This document shows positions 53,440 through 64,000 of a stretch of DNA of 64,000 nt, piece by piece. A model generated the notes under the pieces. It saw only the letters and a list, made by a program, of their open reading frames with translations. It was not told the origin of the DNA and did no database searches. Position numbers and translations under genes: made by a program. Origin of the DNA: Mesostigma viride (Eukaryota; Streptophyta; Mesostigmatophyceae; Mesostigmatales; Mesostigmataceae); the NCBI GenBank assembly GCA_009746045.1, contig RPFO01000154.1, positions 7,738,693-7,802,692 of the forward strand. Reading direction: 5' to 3'. The first letter of the stretch is position 1. Each line of letters opens with the position of its first letter.

Positions 53440-54670
53440 AAGCCGTGAAGACGTGAAGCCGTGAAGCCGTGAAGACGTGAAGACAGGTGAAGACGCGGTG
53501 AAGACGTGAAGACGTGAAGACGTGAAGACGTGAAGACACGATACGGCAAGTTCAGGTGAAGTTCAGGTGTTCAGGTGAAGCCGTGAAGACGTGAAGACGT
53601 GAAGCCGTGAAGACGTGGTGAAGACAGGTGAAGACGCGGTGAAGACGTGAAGACGTGAAGACGTGAAGACGTGAAGACGTGAAGACACGATACGGCAAGT
53701 TCAGGTGAAGTTCAGGTGTTCAGGTGAAGCCGTGAAGACGTGAAGACGCGAAGCCGTGAAGACGTGGTGAAGACAGGTGAAGACGCGGTGAAGACGTGAA
53801 GACGTGAAGACGTGAAGACGTGAAGACGTGAAGACACGATACGGCAAGTTCAGGTGAAGTTCAGGTGTTCAGGTGAAGCCGTGAAGACGTGAAGACGTGA
53901 AGCCGTGAAGACGTGGTGAAGACAGGTGAAGACGCGGTGAAGACGTGAAGACGTGAAGACGTGAAGACGTGAAGACGTGAAGACACGATACGGCAAGTTC
54001 AGGTGAAGTTCAGATGTTCAGATGAAGCCGTGAAGACGTGAAGACGCGAAGCCGTGAAGACGTGGTGAAGACAGGTGAAGACGCGGTGAAGACGTGAAGA
54101 CGTGAAGACGTGAAGACGTGAAGACGTGAAGACACGATACGGCAAGTTCAGGTGAAGTTCAGGTGTTCAGATGAAGCCGTGAAGACGTGAAGCCGTGAAG
54201 CCGTGAAGACGTGGTGAAGACAGGTGAAGACGCGGTGAAGACGTGAAGACGTGAAGACGTGAAGACGTGAAGACGTGAAGACACGATACGGCAAGTTCAG
54301 GTGAAGTTCAGATGTTCAGGTGAAGCCGTGAAGCCGTGAAGACGCGAAGCCGTGAAGACGTGGTGAAGACAGGTGAAGACGCGGTGAAGACGTGAAGACG
54401 TGAAGACGTGAAGACGTGAAGACGTGAAGACACGATACGGCAAGTTCAGGTGAAGTTCAGGTGTTCAGGTGAAGCCGTGAAGACGTGAAGACGCGAAGAC
54501 GTGAAGACGTGGTGAAGACAGGTGAAGACGCGGTGAAGACGTGAAGACGTGAAGACGTGCATGCAAGGTATCAAAGATACGATACGCCGCAAGTTCAGGT
54601 GAAGTCGTGAAGACGTGAAGACGTGAAGACGTGAAGACGTGAAGACGTGAAGACGTGAAGACGTGAAGAC
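53440..54670. repeat. Satellite of gtgaagacg units with 149-bp higher-order period
   Basis: Built from 9-bp units (gtgaagacg, gtgaagccg). The marker cacgatacggcaag recurs at 53537, 53686, 53835, 53984, 54133, 54282 and 54431, exactly 149 bp apart each time. The array ends in plain gtgaagacg copies to about 54670. Frames through it encode VFTSSRLH-type repeats and are not genes. Confidence 0.93.
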
Positions 54671-54869
54671 GTGAAGACCAGGACTGTCACGTGAAGACTG
54701 GGACGTGAAGGCAAGTTGCAGCACTCGGCCGCTGCAGTCGCACGCAGGTAGAAACGAGTATTGCTGCTTGAATCTGTCAAGACCCCATCGAATGTAAAAC
54801 AGGTTTTTCGTAAAGAAATCCGATTTGTGGGCGGGCTTTACATATTGCTTCTGAAAACGCGGTCGCTCA

Positions 54870-56400
54870 ATGAAGGTGCACCACGCCGTCTTCTTCCAGG
54901 TACAGGGCAACACAGAGACCTGGTTGTCCTACCGGACCACGGAGTCCCAAAAGACGCCGTGGCAGCCCGCGGGGACTCGACAGGAAGGCGCGCCACGGTG
55001 CGGGAAGGCGATGACACAGCCATACAGGTTTGATGCGGAGGGGCGGCCGCTGTTTGGCGTCCGACTTGTGGATCCAGACCGCATTCCGATGTTGCAGGAC
55101 ACCCCAGCCTTCGCACCATTGAACATGGAGTTTCTGGGGAAGGAGCTGGAGTCGATCAAAACAAGGGTCGAGAAGTTGCCCCATGGCATCTGGCAGTGGT
55201 ACTTTCCGCCCGACACCATCAAGCCAAACAAGGCCTTTTTTCGCAAGTCAAGTCCCACATGCCCCTGAGGAGGTGCCTGAGGAGTGGCGCCCTTTGCCGT
55301 GGCCATCTCGCGCGGACATCTCCGCCCTGCGTGAGCACGATGCAGCGCCTGAACCACCACCGACGCAAGAAGAGCACTTCATGGCGTTGGTCGACGCAGA
55401 GGCGGTGCGCGTCACCCCGCTGGTAGACCGAGTTCGTCATGATGGCCACACACAGCAGGAATGGGCGGCAGAAGACAGGGCCATGGCAGCCAAGGTCGCT
55501 TACTTGAAGCGCATGCAAGGCGTTGAGAAAGGCTCCGCTGTTCTATACTGGCACCCTTCAGCTGGTATTCTCTGCAACTCGAAGCTCACGTGGACTCCAG
55601 TCCTCGTTGGCATCATCAAGGAGGTGGTTGCGAAGGAGGATGGCGGCCAACCTTCTATTGAGCTCTTTGTATACCGCGCTAAGCATTTGCATGACACGTG
55701 GCACCCGTGGAATACAGACATTGCGCAATGGCCCCATCCGCCAACCACTGCGGCGCACACGGTGATCATCACCGCCTCAGACCTCGTCTTGACACAAGTG
55801 GTGGGCAAGCGAGGTCAGCCGCCCCATGGAGTCTCCTTGGGTGCGAACAAAAAGCTCACCAAGGAGTGCCTAAAGGCGCTGAAGGAGGTGCCCTATGACG
55901 CGGAACACCCGGTCGTGAAGTGGCAAGATGCTGAATGCTCGAAGGGCATCGTCGGCATGGCGAAGGCATGCTGGGAAGGCGTAACGCTGCAGGTCAAGAG
56001 TGGCAGCCGCAACCTCGTAGGGCAAGTCGTGTGTCATTGGGCGTCGGAGCGTGTGACATCCGCGGACGGTCGCACCGAAAGCCGGGACGGCAGGTACCAT
56101 GGTCGTGTCGCTGTTGTCGACACGCAAAACGACATGGTAGCCATGTACTGGGGTGCCCGTTGGGAGGAGGACGCGGTTTCTTGCGTGCCTCTCCACGAGC
56201 TGGAGGCACAGATCTGCGGGTGCCCCGGTGTGGTCGTCCCTGCGTTGCAAGCGCCGGATATCACCCTGGCCGAGGCTCGATTGCGCGAGATGGTTCCACC
56301 CAGCGACGTTGTGGCGGAGAACAACAACGCAGGCGCCTCCCGGCGTCGGAAGCGAGCGCTCATCCTTGCCGATGACGATGACGACGACGACGACTGCTGA
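54870..56400 (+). CDS. Unknown acidic-tailed protein, with a frame change near 55238
   Basis: The first frame (54870-55268) contains PYRFDAEGRPLFGVRLVD and KLPHGIWQWYFPPDTIKP. The second (55183-56400, 405 residues if alone) continues as a well-formed protein with VEKGSAVLYWHPSAGIL, SIELFVYRAKHLHDTW and DMVAMYWGARWEED. It ends with a basic patch (SRRRKR, likely nuclear localisation) followed by a run of Asp. The shift falls at a run of six T (55236-55241). It may be an indel, an unspliced intron edge or a slippery site. No known domain recognised. Its place in the 30-bp inverted-repeat unit makes a transposon-borne gene possible. Confidence 0.6.
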
Positions 56401-57577
56401 AGCGCAAGCAGCGTTGTTGTCATTGAGCTGCTCATGTGCTGCTGCTGCTGCTGCTGTGCTGCCATGCTACTGCTGCTGCATTGCTGCCGTGCTGCTGCTG
56501 TGCTATTGTGCTGATGTGTTGCTGCATTGCTGCCGTGCCGCTGATGTATTGCTGTCGTGCTGCTGTGCTGCTGTGTTGATGCACTGCTGCATTGCTGCCG
56601 TGCTGCTGAGCTAGTACTGCCTATTAGTGAATTTCCTATCAATGGACTATAGTCCACTGATAGGAAATTCAGGAATCGGCATACTAAGTTGCTGCTGCGC
56701 TGACTTGTGCTCCTGCTATGCGGCCGTGTTGATGTGCTACAGTTGTGCTGCTGCTGTGCTACGGTCATGCTGCTGCTGTGTTGCTGGGCTGATGTGTTGT
56801 TGCATTGATGTAGTGGCTATTGTTCCGCTACTACAATTTGCTACTGATGCCGCTGCTGGTGCTTTTTTGCATGTCAGTGCCCGCTATGTTCACACCACTG
56901 TTGCCGCGGTTGGTATCGCGTGATTTCCACCGGTTGTGCGTTGACATGTGTTACTCATGCATTTCCCCCTATATTTGGTAGCACGCGGTTTCGCGTTAGT
57001 TAGGTGCAGACAGCTGCATGTAGACAAACATCTTGTTTAAGTCGGTCAATTAACTGTTCTTGACGCATCATGGTCCAAGTCGACCGACCTGTAGGGACCA
57101 GTAGAGCAATTGTCTAGGAGAAAGAGCGTGATCGCTGCAGAAGCCGCGTGGCAGCCGTGGCTGTACCTGTAGTACGACCTGCATATATATGGATACTGTA
57201 TTTGGATACTGGGTTGTTTATCAATTCTGGTTTTAATTTATTTAGTGTACCTGGTGTTGGCATGCCAACTCAGTGCTAAACTACTTTATGCACAATGATG
57301 CAACTTGATGCTATAGTGACGTGCCACGATGTAACTTTATTAACTTCACCATTAGTCATGGGGTCAATAGGATTGCTCATTATGCCATGTTAACATGAAC
57401 CATGGGTTACGTAATAGTGAAAACAGTAATCATGATGCTCCACTTGAAGTCTCCAACATGGTCATGTTTGGAATTTTATTGATCATATTTACAAGATATG
57501 AAAAGAGACAACAAACGTGGAAGCATGGCACGCCGAGGCCGATAATATATGTGTGAAATATGAAAAGAGACAACATC
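56401..57577. other. CTG-rich tail and intergenic DNA
   Basis: 56430-56620 and 56680-56800 are degenerate ctg/gct repeats downstream of the acidic-tailed gene. Frames here are low complexity. No further gene evident. Confidence 0.5.
56629..56670. repeat. 42-bp near-perfect palindrome
   Basis: Arms of 21 bases (gaatttcctatca ... tgataggaaattc) with one mismatch and no loop. Lies in the CTG-rich tail of the gene. Confidence 0.85.
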
Positions 57578-57610
57578 TTTGGCAAGCATGATCATATCAT
57601 GCTTGCCAAA
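57578..57610. repeat. 33-bp palindrome
   Basis: tttggcaagcatgat and atcatgcttgccaaa separated by three bases. Close to the right inverted repeat of the 9-kb unit. Confidence 0.85.
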
Positions 57611-57714
57611 CATATGAATGATATCGACCATGTCCAGAAACCATGTTTGCCAATGGTGCATTTAGGATACATTTGAAGCCGTGCAAATGTATCCTAATCC
57701 GGTAAAACCACCCC

Positions 57715-58939
57715 TGCCGATGCATCGGCTGTAACTTCACAATTCTGCAAACCAGATGCCATCCAACCCACCCATATCCAATGGCTGTCCTTGGGGGCCA
57801 AGCATGTCCATGAGTTGCCCTTCGGGTTGGTATATCACAACCTTACATATATGCAGGGTAGGCCATGTATAACTGCCGTCAAAGTCAGGGGGGTCAAGAC
57901 GAGCGTTTTCATTTTTGGTAGAATGTGCATTTTGAACTATGTTATAAGAGCTAGGCACCTACCACTTCAGGGATGATAAACAACTAGTTGCTGAACAGTT
58001 TGACTGTTTGAGCCATTGGGGTCATCATTTGGGTGGGTATACCAGCAGTTACACCCAGTACAGCCCATAGGGGTACCGGTGGTAAAAAGCAACCAAGGGG
58101 GTAGGGGTGGGCATACTACCTACTAATACCTACTAATATGGCCCCCAACCATGCCACACAATACATTTCCCTTCCACAATGATGCCCAGGGAAACATAAC
58201 CGCATCATCACACTGCCCTTACATGGCACCTATGTGCAGGTGCCACCTTGTCCATGCACGTAGGTAACGTGGTACGGATACCCTACGCAAGGCATGCATT
58301 CTAGGAGGCAGCCACCAACAAACTAGTGATTTTAAGCCTATTTCAGCTTGCCCTAGCAAGGATAAACTAGGCCTAAGCTGCCATAGCTTGCCAGGTGATG
58401 GCCAGCACACCTGGTGGCACATGCTGACAATGGGAAGCTTCTACTCACCGGTTACATGCTTGATGATGCCACAGAGACCAGCCAACTGCCTCACACTCAT
58501 GCAATATGTGTGTGGGAAATGTATAACAAACATATGTGGAGGTATTCAAACCCATACAGCCTCTAAAACTTATCACCATCACACTATGGCAGGTCAACTG
58601 ACTGAGGGAAGCATCTAAGAATGGTGTTTTAGGAAGGGGCCAGGCCATGGTCAAGAAAGAGCATGAATAATGAAGAAAGAATGTGCTACACAAGCTAGAA
58701 CGTATATATAAACGTCAAAAATCGACAAGAAAACGATAACTCAGCTTTACCTGGCATGGCTGGCATTATACCTTGGCCCAGGCGGTGGCCGCAAAATGGC
58801 GCATTGCGGCACACCAAAGTTGTGCAGCATGGTCGCTAGATTCGACGATTTCTGGCCACCCTTGCACGTTTACGACTACAAATCATCATAAAAAGTAAAA
58901 AGAAACCGATATATCCTTTAAAATACGCCGGAAAGGTAT
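57715..58939. other. Intergenic, no gene supported
   Basis: Short frames only, no motif recognised on either strand. Confidence 0.45.
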
Positions 58940-59200
58940 TGCTGTCAACGTTTCTATCGTCCGGCCTGATCGCAGTTTTTTCCAGCAAGAACGCTGCCGA
59001 CACCTATCAAATGGCATTCCCGCAAACCAAAAATTGGCCTGTATCATCTTTAGGACGTATAAAATCAATTTCCTGAGTTTGGTCAGAAAATTCGAACGAA
59101 AACGTAAATGCCATGCGTGGGCGCAAGCCGCCATGGCCAGGTCGTCGTTTTCCGGAATGCACGTTGTACGTGAAAAAGTACCCTTACCCCTTGTACTTTG
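58940..59200. repeat. Dispersed repeat R, copy 1
   Basis: Aligns with 62145-62390 over about 240 bp. Shared blocks include tcgcagttttt, gccgacacc, atttcctgagtttggtcag, gggcgc/aagccgccatg and gtgaaaaagtaccct. Moderately diverged. Possibly a promoter-proximal or transposon end sequence. Confidence 0.75.
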
Positions 59201-62144
59201 ACCGGCCAGAACACCTCTATAACTTTGTCAGAAGTATGCAAACCCTAGTACCATGCTGTGAGGAAAATTATAAACTTTCGATCTTCTCAGCTAAACTTTT
59301 CCTAATTCTCATTAGTTTTCGTGCAATTTGGTCCCCGGAGAAGGGGCCGACGTGTCGGCTGTAACTCAGTTTTAGGCGGAAAATCGGCAGCCAGACCATT
59401 TAGGGGTTAAAGCTCTACAACCCCCTTAGTAGAATATTTACCCAACTGGTAGAATATTTATAGTACCCCTATTTACCTATAGGGGTATACTAAGGTATAC
59501 TAAGGTTATACCCCTATAGGGGTATAATAAGGGTTGTACCTAGGGGTGCCATAGTCCGCTGACCCATTTTTGGCACTTTCATACCCCTGAAAATGAAAAA
59601 AATCATAACTCACAGGCCACAACTCCAAATACCCCCAACCAAGATGCTAGGAGTATCTGCACTTCAAGGGCTTTCAGAATATGCAATAATACCTTTATCA
59701 AAGCATTTGGATGATAGCTTCAGTCAAAGTTGGCCAAAAGACGATCTTTTTTCCCCAAGGAAAAGTCTACCCCACCCTAACTTCCCAGAGAGGGCAGGGA
59801 ATCTCAATAACAACATTGGACAACTTAGTTGGATAGTCCAATGGTGGTTTCCTTGGGTCAGACCACCCGGATAACCCATTACCCCTATATAACGTGCTCA
59901 TACATGTGTGTGGGTTACGCGCGTGTAAACAGCTATCTATGACAGGCAACACAATAATGCATTATAACAAGCTATCAAAGGCTGCCAAAAGTGCTGGAAT
60001 ACAAACACGTTGCCTACCTGCACTGACGGAGTGGTATACTCCAAAGAAATGCCAAAAACTGGGCACTTTCAGGGCTAATACCACTCTTTACAACAGGCAT
60101 GGAACTTGCTGAAATATGCATGGATAAAATCGTCATTTATAATGCATGGGATACGTATTCCGCTGCAAACAACTCGCAAATACGTTGTCTTACCTGGCTC
60201 GTTCGTGCCCTACCCGGATTCCGCTGGCCGGGACCCTAGCATATCTCACACATACTGATGCTCTACATTCAAAGGCCGCAATAGCCGCATACTTCATGAT
60301 CCGCCATGACTACCAGGTCGATGTTCCGTGCAAAGATGGCTAGTACTAAACTAGTCCGCATTCTCAGCAAACGCTGCAGCTGACGTCCCATACCCAAACT
60401 GGATGCCCGGGCTGGCGCAGATTGCCCGGCCATAGGGAGAAAATCGACCTATGATAAGCTATGACTCATCTGGAACTGACGACCAGGAAAGTTCTATTTT
60501 CCTAGCTGTATTTTCCCAACCCTATAAGTCTGGCCGTGCCTGACCTACGAAAACCATGCATCGTCATTCTGAGCAACATTCTGAACCGTTTCAAGCCGTG
60601 AGACGCAAAAATTTCGTAACAGCGGCACGTTGGCAGCCATATCTCATTACGCGCGCGCGCGAGCGAAAATTTCCCGCCAAAGTCACGTGATACATTCTCA
60701 ATGCACGTTGTAATTACCAGGCTATGGCGAATATTACCCCCAAACCTATGCATCACCTTCGTCCCTAAGTGTTCCCGGACCCACCGGACCACTGACATCC
60801 GTCACTGGTGGCGCGGCGCTCTCGGCGCGGCGCGAAATTCGACCGTTAGTCAAACCCCCCGACAGGTCGGGGGGTTAACGGACTAAGGGTTGTACCTAGG
60901 GTTGTATAGGGTATACCCTTATTTCCCTATAGGGTTGTACCCCTATTTACCCACCTGGGTAGAATATTTACCCAAACTTGGTAAATATTGGAGGATTCAG
61001 ATCTATTGGTTGGAGCAAAGATCTCAGTTCCTCCAAGACTGAGTTTGGGTATTGTAGCATTTTAACAGTGGCAACTATCTACATAGTACAGTAGTATCAT
61101 GCAGGACTTCACACAATATTTATCACCAACATGATCATGAATCGCAGTAAAAGCCTGTAACAAATCCTTCCCTGCTCGATAAAGTGTAAAGAAACCATGG
61201 GCGGCCGTTCAGCTTTTGAGCGCTGCCATGCCGGTGCAAAGTACTGTAAGAGTGCATGCCTCTCACACATGAGGAACTAACGTCCATACGCTGCCACAAC
61301 ATCCTTGCCACTAACACGTTTAATTATGGAATCCCTAATGCCTTCCCAAGAAGCTGCAGTGCCATAGGCTGCGATAGGGGGGGGGACGTCACGGCAAAAC
61401 TGCCCACTCCAAGTTTGGTCCGATGGGGCTCTGACAGACGTGGAGCGAGCTCCAAAACCGCCCCGTCGCCAGAATTATTAAAAAAGAGTGCGCTCAAGTT
61501 GGCTTTTTGAGGACGGCGGGAGGAAAATAGAACCGGAGTGCGCTCGGCAAACACGCCCGGCGCCTGGTTTTCAGGAAAGTTGCCCGCTCCCCGTGAGACT
61601 AGGTATTGGTCCGGCGCTTTGGCTTACATCGGACCGGAGTGAGGTACTCGTGGACGTACTAACGCACATATACGTACTAAGGTAATTACACGGTCATAAT
61701 TTATAGGACACGTGGTGAAACAAGTAGTGATCTTGGTGGCGTCAGATACAAGTCCTGACTGTGCCGACTACCTCCAGGTAGTCCTCGGCCGCTACAGACG
61801 CTCTGCTGCCCATGTGCAGCGTGGGATACAACTGACTGATTGACTGACCTCCCTAGCGTATAAATGCCACGTGTCACACGTCCAACGTGCACTCCGTTTC
61901 GCCCGACGGACCCATTTTGGCAAAGGTGTGCGCTCAGCCATTTTTCACTTTGGCTGGTGACGGACGGCGCTGGACGGCAAAAAAGTGTGTGGGCTCAAGT
62001 AGGAAAATGCCCGGGGGGTATGTCCCCCCCCCTGCTGCGATTGAAGCATCCTTGACCACGACAATTTGCGCGATAAAATGTAGAAAGGAACCTATAAACC
62101 CTTGAACTTGCGCCGGGAAGCAAGCGCAGCCATCAATTCTGTCG
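59201..62144. other. Intergenic with short palindrome-rich segments
   Basis: 59400-59560 and 60890-60985 share gtagaatatttaccca and cccctataggggtata-type palindromes. 60853-60876 is an 11-bp GC-rich stem with a 2-base loop (aaccccccgac ... gtcggggggtt). No coding sequence supported. Confidence 0.5.
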
Positions 62145-62390
62145 ACCTGCCTTATCGCAGTTTTTCCCAGCAAAAACAGACTGTGCCGACACCGGGTAAA
62201 TCGCATCCCCGCGAGCTGAAAATTGAGTTGTATCTGATCTATAGGACATATAAAATCTATTTCCTGAGTTTGGTCAGCTAAATCGTCCGCAAGCGTAAAC
62301 TGCATGCATGGGCGCGAGCCGCCATGCTAGGTCGTGCATTTCCCGAACTCACGTTTCATGTGAAAAAGTACCCTCACCACCTTTACTTTT
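62145..62390. repeat. Dispersed repeat R, copy 2
   Basis: Same orientation as copy 1 at 58940-59200. A minus-strand frame crosses each copy but the two are not conserved as protein. Confidence 0.75.
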
Positions 62391-63150
62391 ACCGTACGTT
62401 TAGCCACCCAAACAAAATCCACCCCCCCCCAAAAAACATGTCCAAGAAAGGTCTTTTCACGTAGTATTTGAATAAATTTTTAGGGCATTTTCCCGTCAAA
62501 CATCAGAACTGACCGGGGCAAATTTCTACAAACCTCAAAAACTCGGTAGAGGATTGAGACCGACTCAGTCCTCCGTAGAGGACCAGGGACAGACGACGAG
62601 TTAATGGCAGCCAGAAGGACTATTACTGCGTACTTCACTGCTTCCGGGCTGCCAACTGCAGAATGCAGCCAGAGTTTTGGCAGATTGGGTGTGTTATGAG
62701 CGTGGTAGCTAGCTGGAAAAAGGCGCCTGTTTTCGTGTTGTCACGCAAAAAATATTTTGAAGTCCATGCCCCTCCATCATATCGTTTTTCGGGTAATAAC
62801 AACTCTATTGATCACTAGCAAGCAAATATGCCAATGTGCACAGGATGCTGAACTCGTACCAATTTTTTGTGAAATAACATTTACTATGAAGTGAATGGAA
62901 CGCCTGGTGGACCAGATGCCGGCGGAGAGTCAGACTTTCTCTGTTGTGAACATTGGTGGGACATGGTTTTGTTGGATAACGTCCACTACCACCATGCAGC
63001 CATTCACGTGTTAGTGCAGTTTTTGCACAATCACTGTAGTGCTCATGATATATACCCGGGATATTCTGATTTGGCACTCCGCGAAGGTGAAAACCATTTG
63101 CGTTCAGTGCCGGTCCGCGGAAAACGCGGAAAACGCGATCTGCAAATGAA
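62391..63150. other. Intergenic, no gene supported
   Basis: No motif recognised; short frames only. Confidence 0.45.
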
Positions 63151-63208
63151 TCCGACCGGAATCGAACTGGGGACCTCTCGCACCAACTTTCGCTGACTAT
63201 AGGACGGA
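63151..63208 (-). other. tRNA-like sequence lacking an anticodon arm
   Basis: On the minus strand the ends TCCGTCC and GGTCGGA pair at six of seven positions like an acceptor stem. TAGTCAGCGAAAGTTGG resembles a D-arm/A box, and AGTTCGATTCC is a good B box. The total is 58 bases, too short for a normal tRNA. It may be a tRNA pseudogene or a SINE head. Confidence 0.4.
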
Positions 63209-63816
63209 CGTCTCTGGATCGCCAACTTACACCTACAGTCATCCGCAAAAGTTATCCTTTCCGGGGAGTGATGCAAGCCTTTCGGATTTGGGACTAGATA
63301 AATCATTCGAGATCTGTGTGTGTAGGAGTACTACACACGTGTCTGCACGCGAGACTTGTTCAGTCTCGCAACCCCGTCCGGGATATGCTGCGAATCTATG
63401 GTTTTTGGGACCAACTGCTCCAAGTGTGCTTATTAGTACTGCATAGGGCATCACAGGTTGTTTCTCGGGGACCCATTGCCTGTGCCCCGGATTTCGACGA
63501 ATCGGTCATCAATGTCAGACAAGTAAACCATGAATGCCCATGCTTATAACTAACACTACAGCACTGGAATATTGGGATTAGGCAAAGCTGACACCCTAAG
63601 TTTTTCCCCCTTGTGTGCTGCCATCCATGTGCCAATTGTGTGCATTGTTGGTTTCACTGCGTTGTTGCAGAAGATGGCACATTTCATGCATACCCGTCAG
63701 CTCCTTCAGGGGGGCAACATAGGTATGTCTTGTTGCTTCTGAAGGCAAGAAGGTGGAGGGGGGCTGAGGAAGACAGCTTGGGGGAGGGGCCAACCCCCTG
63801 TCGCCAAAGTATATAA
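63209..63816. other. Intergenic, no gene supported
   Basis: No motif recognised on either strand. Confidence 0.45.
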
Positions 63817-63950
63817 TTTCCCGATAATGCAGGCCACCCAATATCAATTTCTCGATTTTTTTGGCCCCGCTCTCGAGTCAGACTGGGTGGGTGGGTGGGG
63901 GGGCAAAATTTTTTGAGTTTCGATATTGGGTGGCCTGCATTGTCGGGAAA
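63817..63950. repeat. Hairpin repeat (MITE-like) with 29-bp arms
   Basis: 63817-63845 (tttcccgataatgcagg...) and 63922-63950 are inverted copies with one mismatch, enclosing 76 bp. Size and structure fit a small inverted-repeat element. No clear TSD beyond a flanking AT stretch. Confidence 0.6.
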
Positions 63951-64000
63951 ATATGTTTTTAACGGGGGTGGGTCCTCCCTATCCCCTGTCCACCTTCTTG

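Larger units (their letters stand above)
48636..57714. mobile_element. Candidate 9.1-kb unit bounded by 30-bp inverted repeats
   Basis: 48636-48665 and the reverse complement of 57685-57714 are the same 30 bases (ggggtggttttaccggatta then ggatacattt). Shorter copies of aggatacattt lie just inside both ends. The unit encloses the minisatellites and both gene-like ORFs. No clear TSD is visible next to the repeats. It could be a DNA transposon with terminal inverted repeats, or two copies of a dispersed repeat in opposite orientation. Confidence 0.4.

Noticed and set aside
53440-54670. Regularly spaced repeats resembling a CRISPR array
   Set aside because: The spacers are themselves made of the same 9-bp unit and the period is 149 bp; this is a higher-order satellite in a eukaryotic context.
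60853-60876. GC-rich stem-loop as a bacterial-type terminator
   Set aside because: No gene upstream, no T-run, and the window is eukaryotic.

Overview
The window is eukaryotic and almost gene-free for its first 44.6 kb, which is a nest of LTR retrotransposons. The rest is repeat-rich intergenic DNA with two gene-like ORFs, very large simple and minisatellite arrays and small hairpin repeats. There is no bacterial operon structure. Nested young LTR elements, CAG/CTG expansions and satellites point to a large repeat-rich nuclear genome, such as an alga or another protist or plant-lineage organism. The species cannot be determined from the sequence alone.

Layout, reconstructed from paired LTRs and target-site duplications (TSDs). 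Copia-E (minus strand) runs from beyond the left edge to 44559. Copia-C (minus, right end 24772) is inserted in its pol. Inside copia-C's gag sits copia-B (plus, 6212-22581, TSD gctgc). Inside copia-B's gag sits copia-A (minus, 9179-17989, TSD ccctg). Inside copia-A's first ORF sits an 881-bp palindromic element (15762-16642, TSD caccc). Copia-C also carries a solo LTR (4228-5049, TSD ctccc) and a Gypsy-like element G1 whose LTR is 1785-2368. Copia-E also carries copia-D in its gag (plus, 28132-36588, TSD atttg) and a Gag-only element G2 in its 5' LTR (38084-44352, TSD actag).

The five copia-like elements look like one unusual group. Their LTRs begin AGTTA and end TAACT rather than TG...CA. 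Where pol can be read, the integrase lies before the aspartic protease (Gag-IN-AP-RT-RNase H), whereas the copia order is Gag-AP-IN-RT-RNase H. The protease loop reads D-T-[N/Q]-[A/S] instead of D-[S/T]-G-A, the RT box is HGDD instead of YVDD, and the integrase D-to-E spacing is about 29-31 residues. Two sublineages are visible. Elements A, C and D have an extra ORF before gag and an in-frame UGA between the Gag zinc knuckle and pol. Elements B and E have a second CPGCW zinc motif and, in B, knuckle and integrase in one frame. The palindromic element shares the AGTTA/TAACT ends and the 5-bp TSD, so it may be a non-autonomous passenger of this group.

From 44560 to 64000 there is a CACGTG cluster, an LTR fragment (47808-48283), and a 9-kb block bounded by perfect 30-bp inverted repeats (48636-48665 and 57685-57714). 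The block holds an 8-bp minisatellite of about 2.7 kb, a PHD-finger/polyglutamine ORF, a satellite with a 149-bp higher-order period, and an unknown acidic-tailed protein gene. Beyond it are diverged repeat pairs, a tRNA-like sequence and a terminal hairpin repeat.
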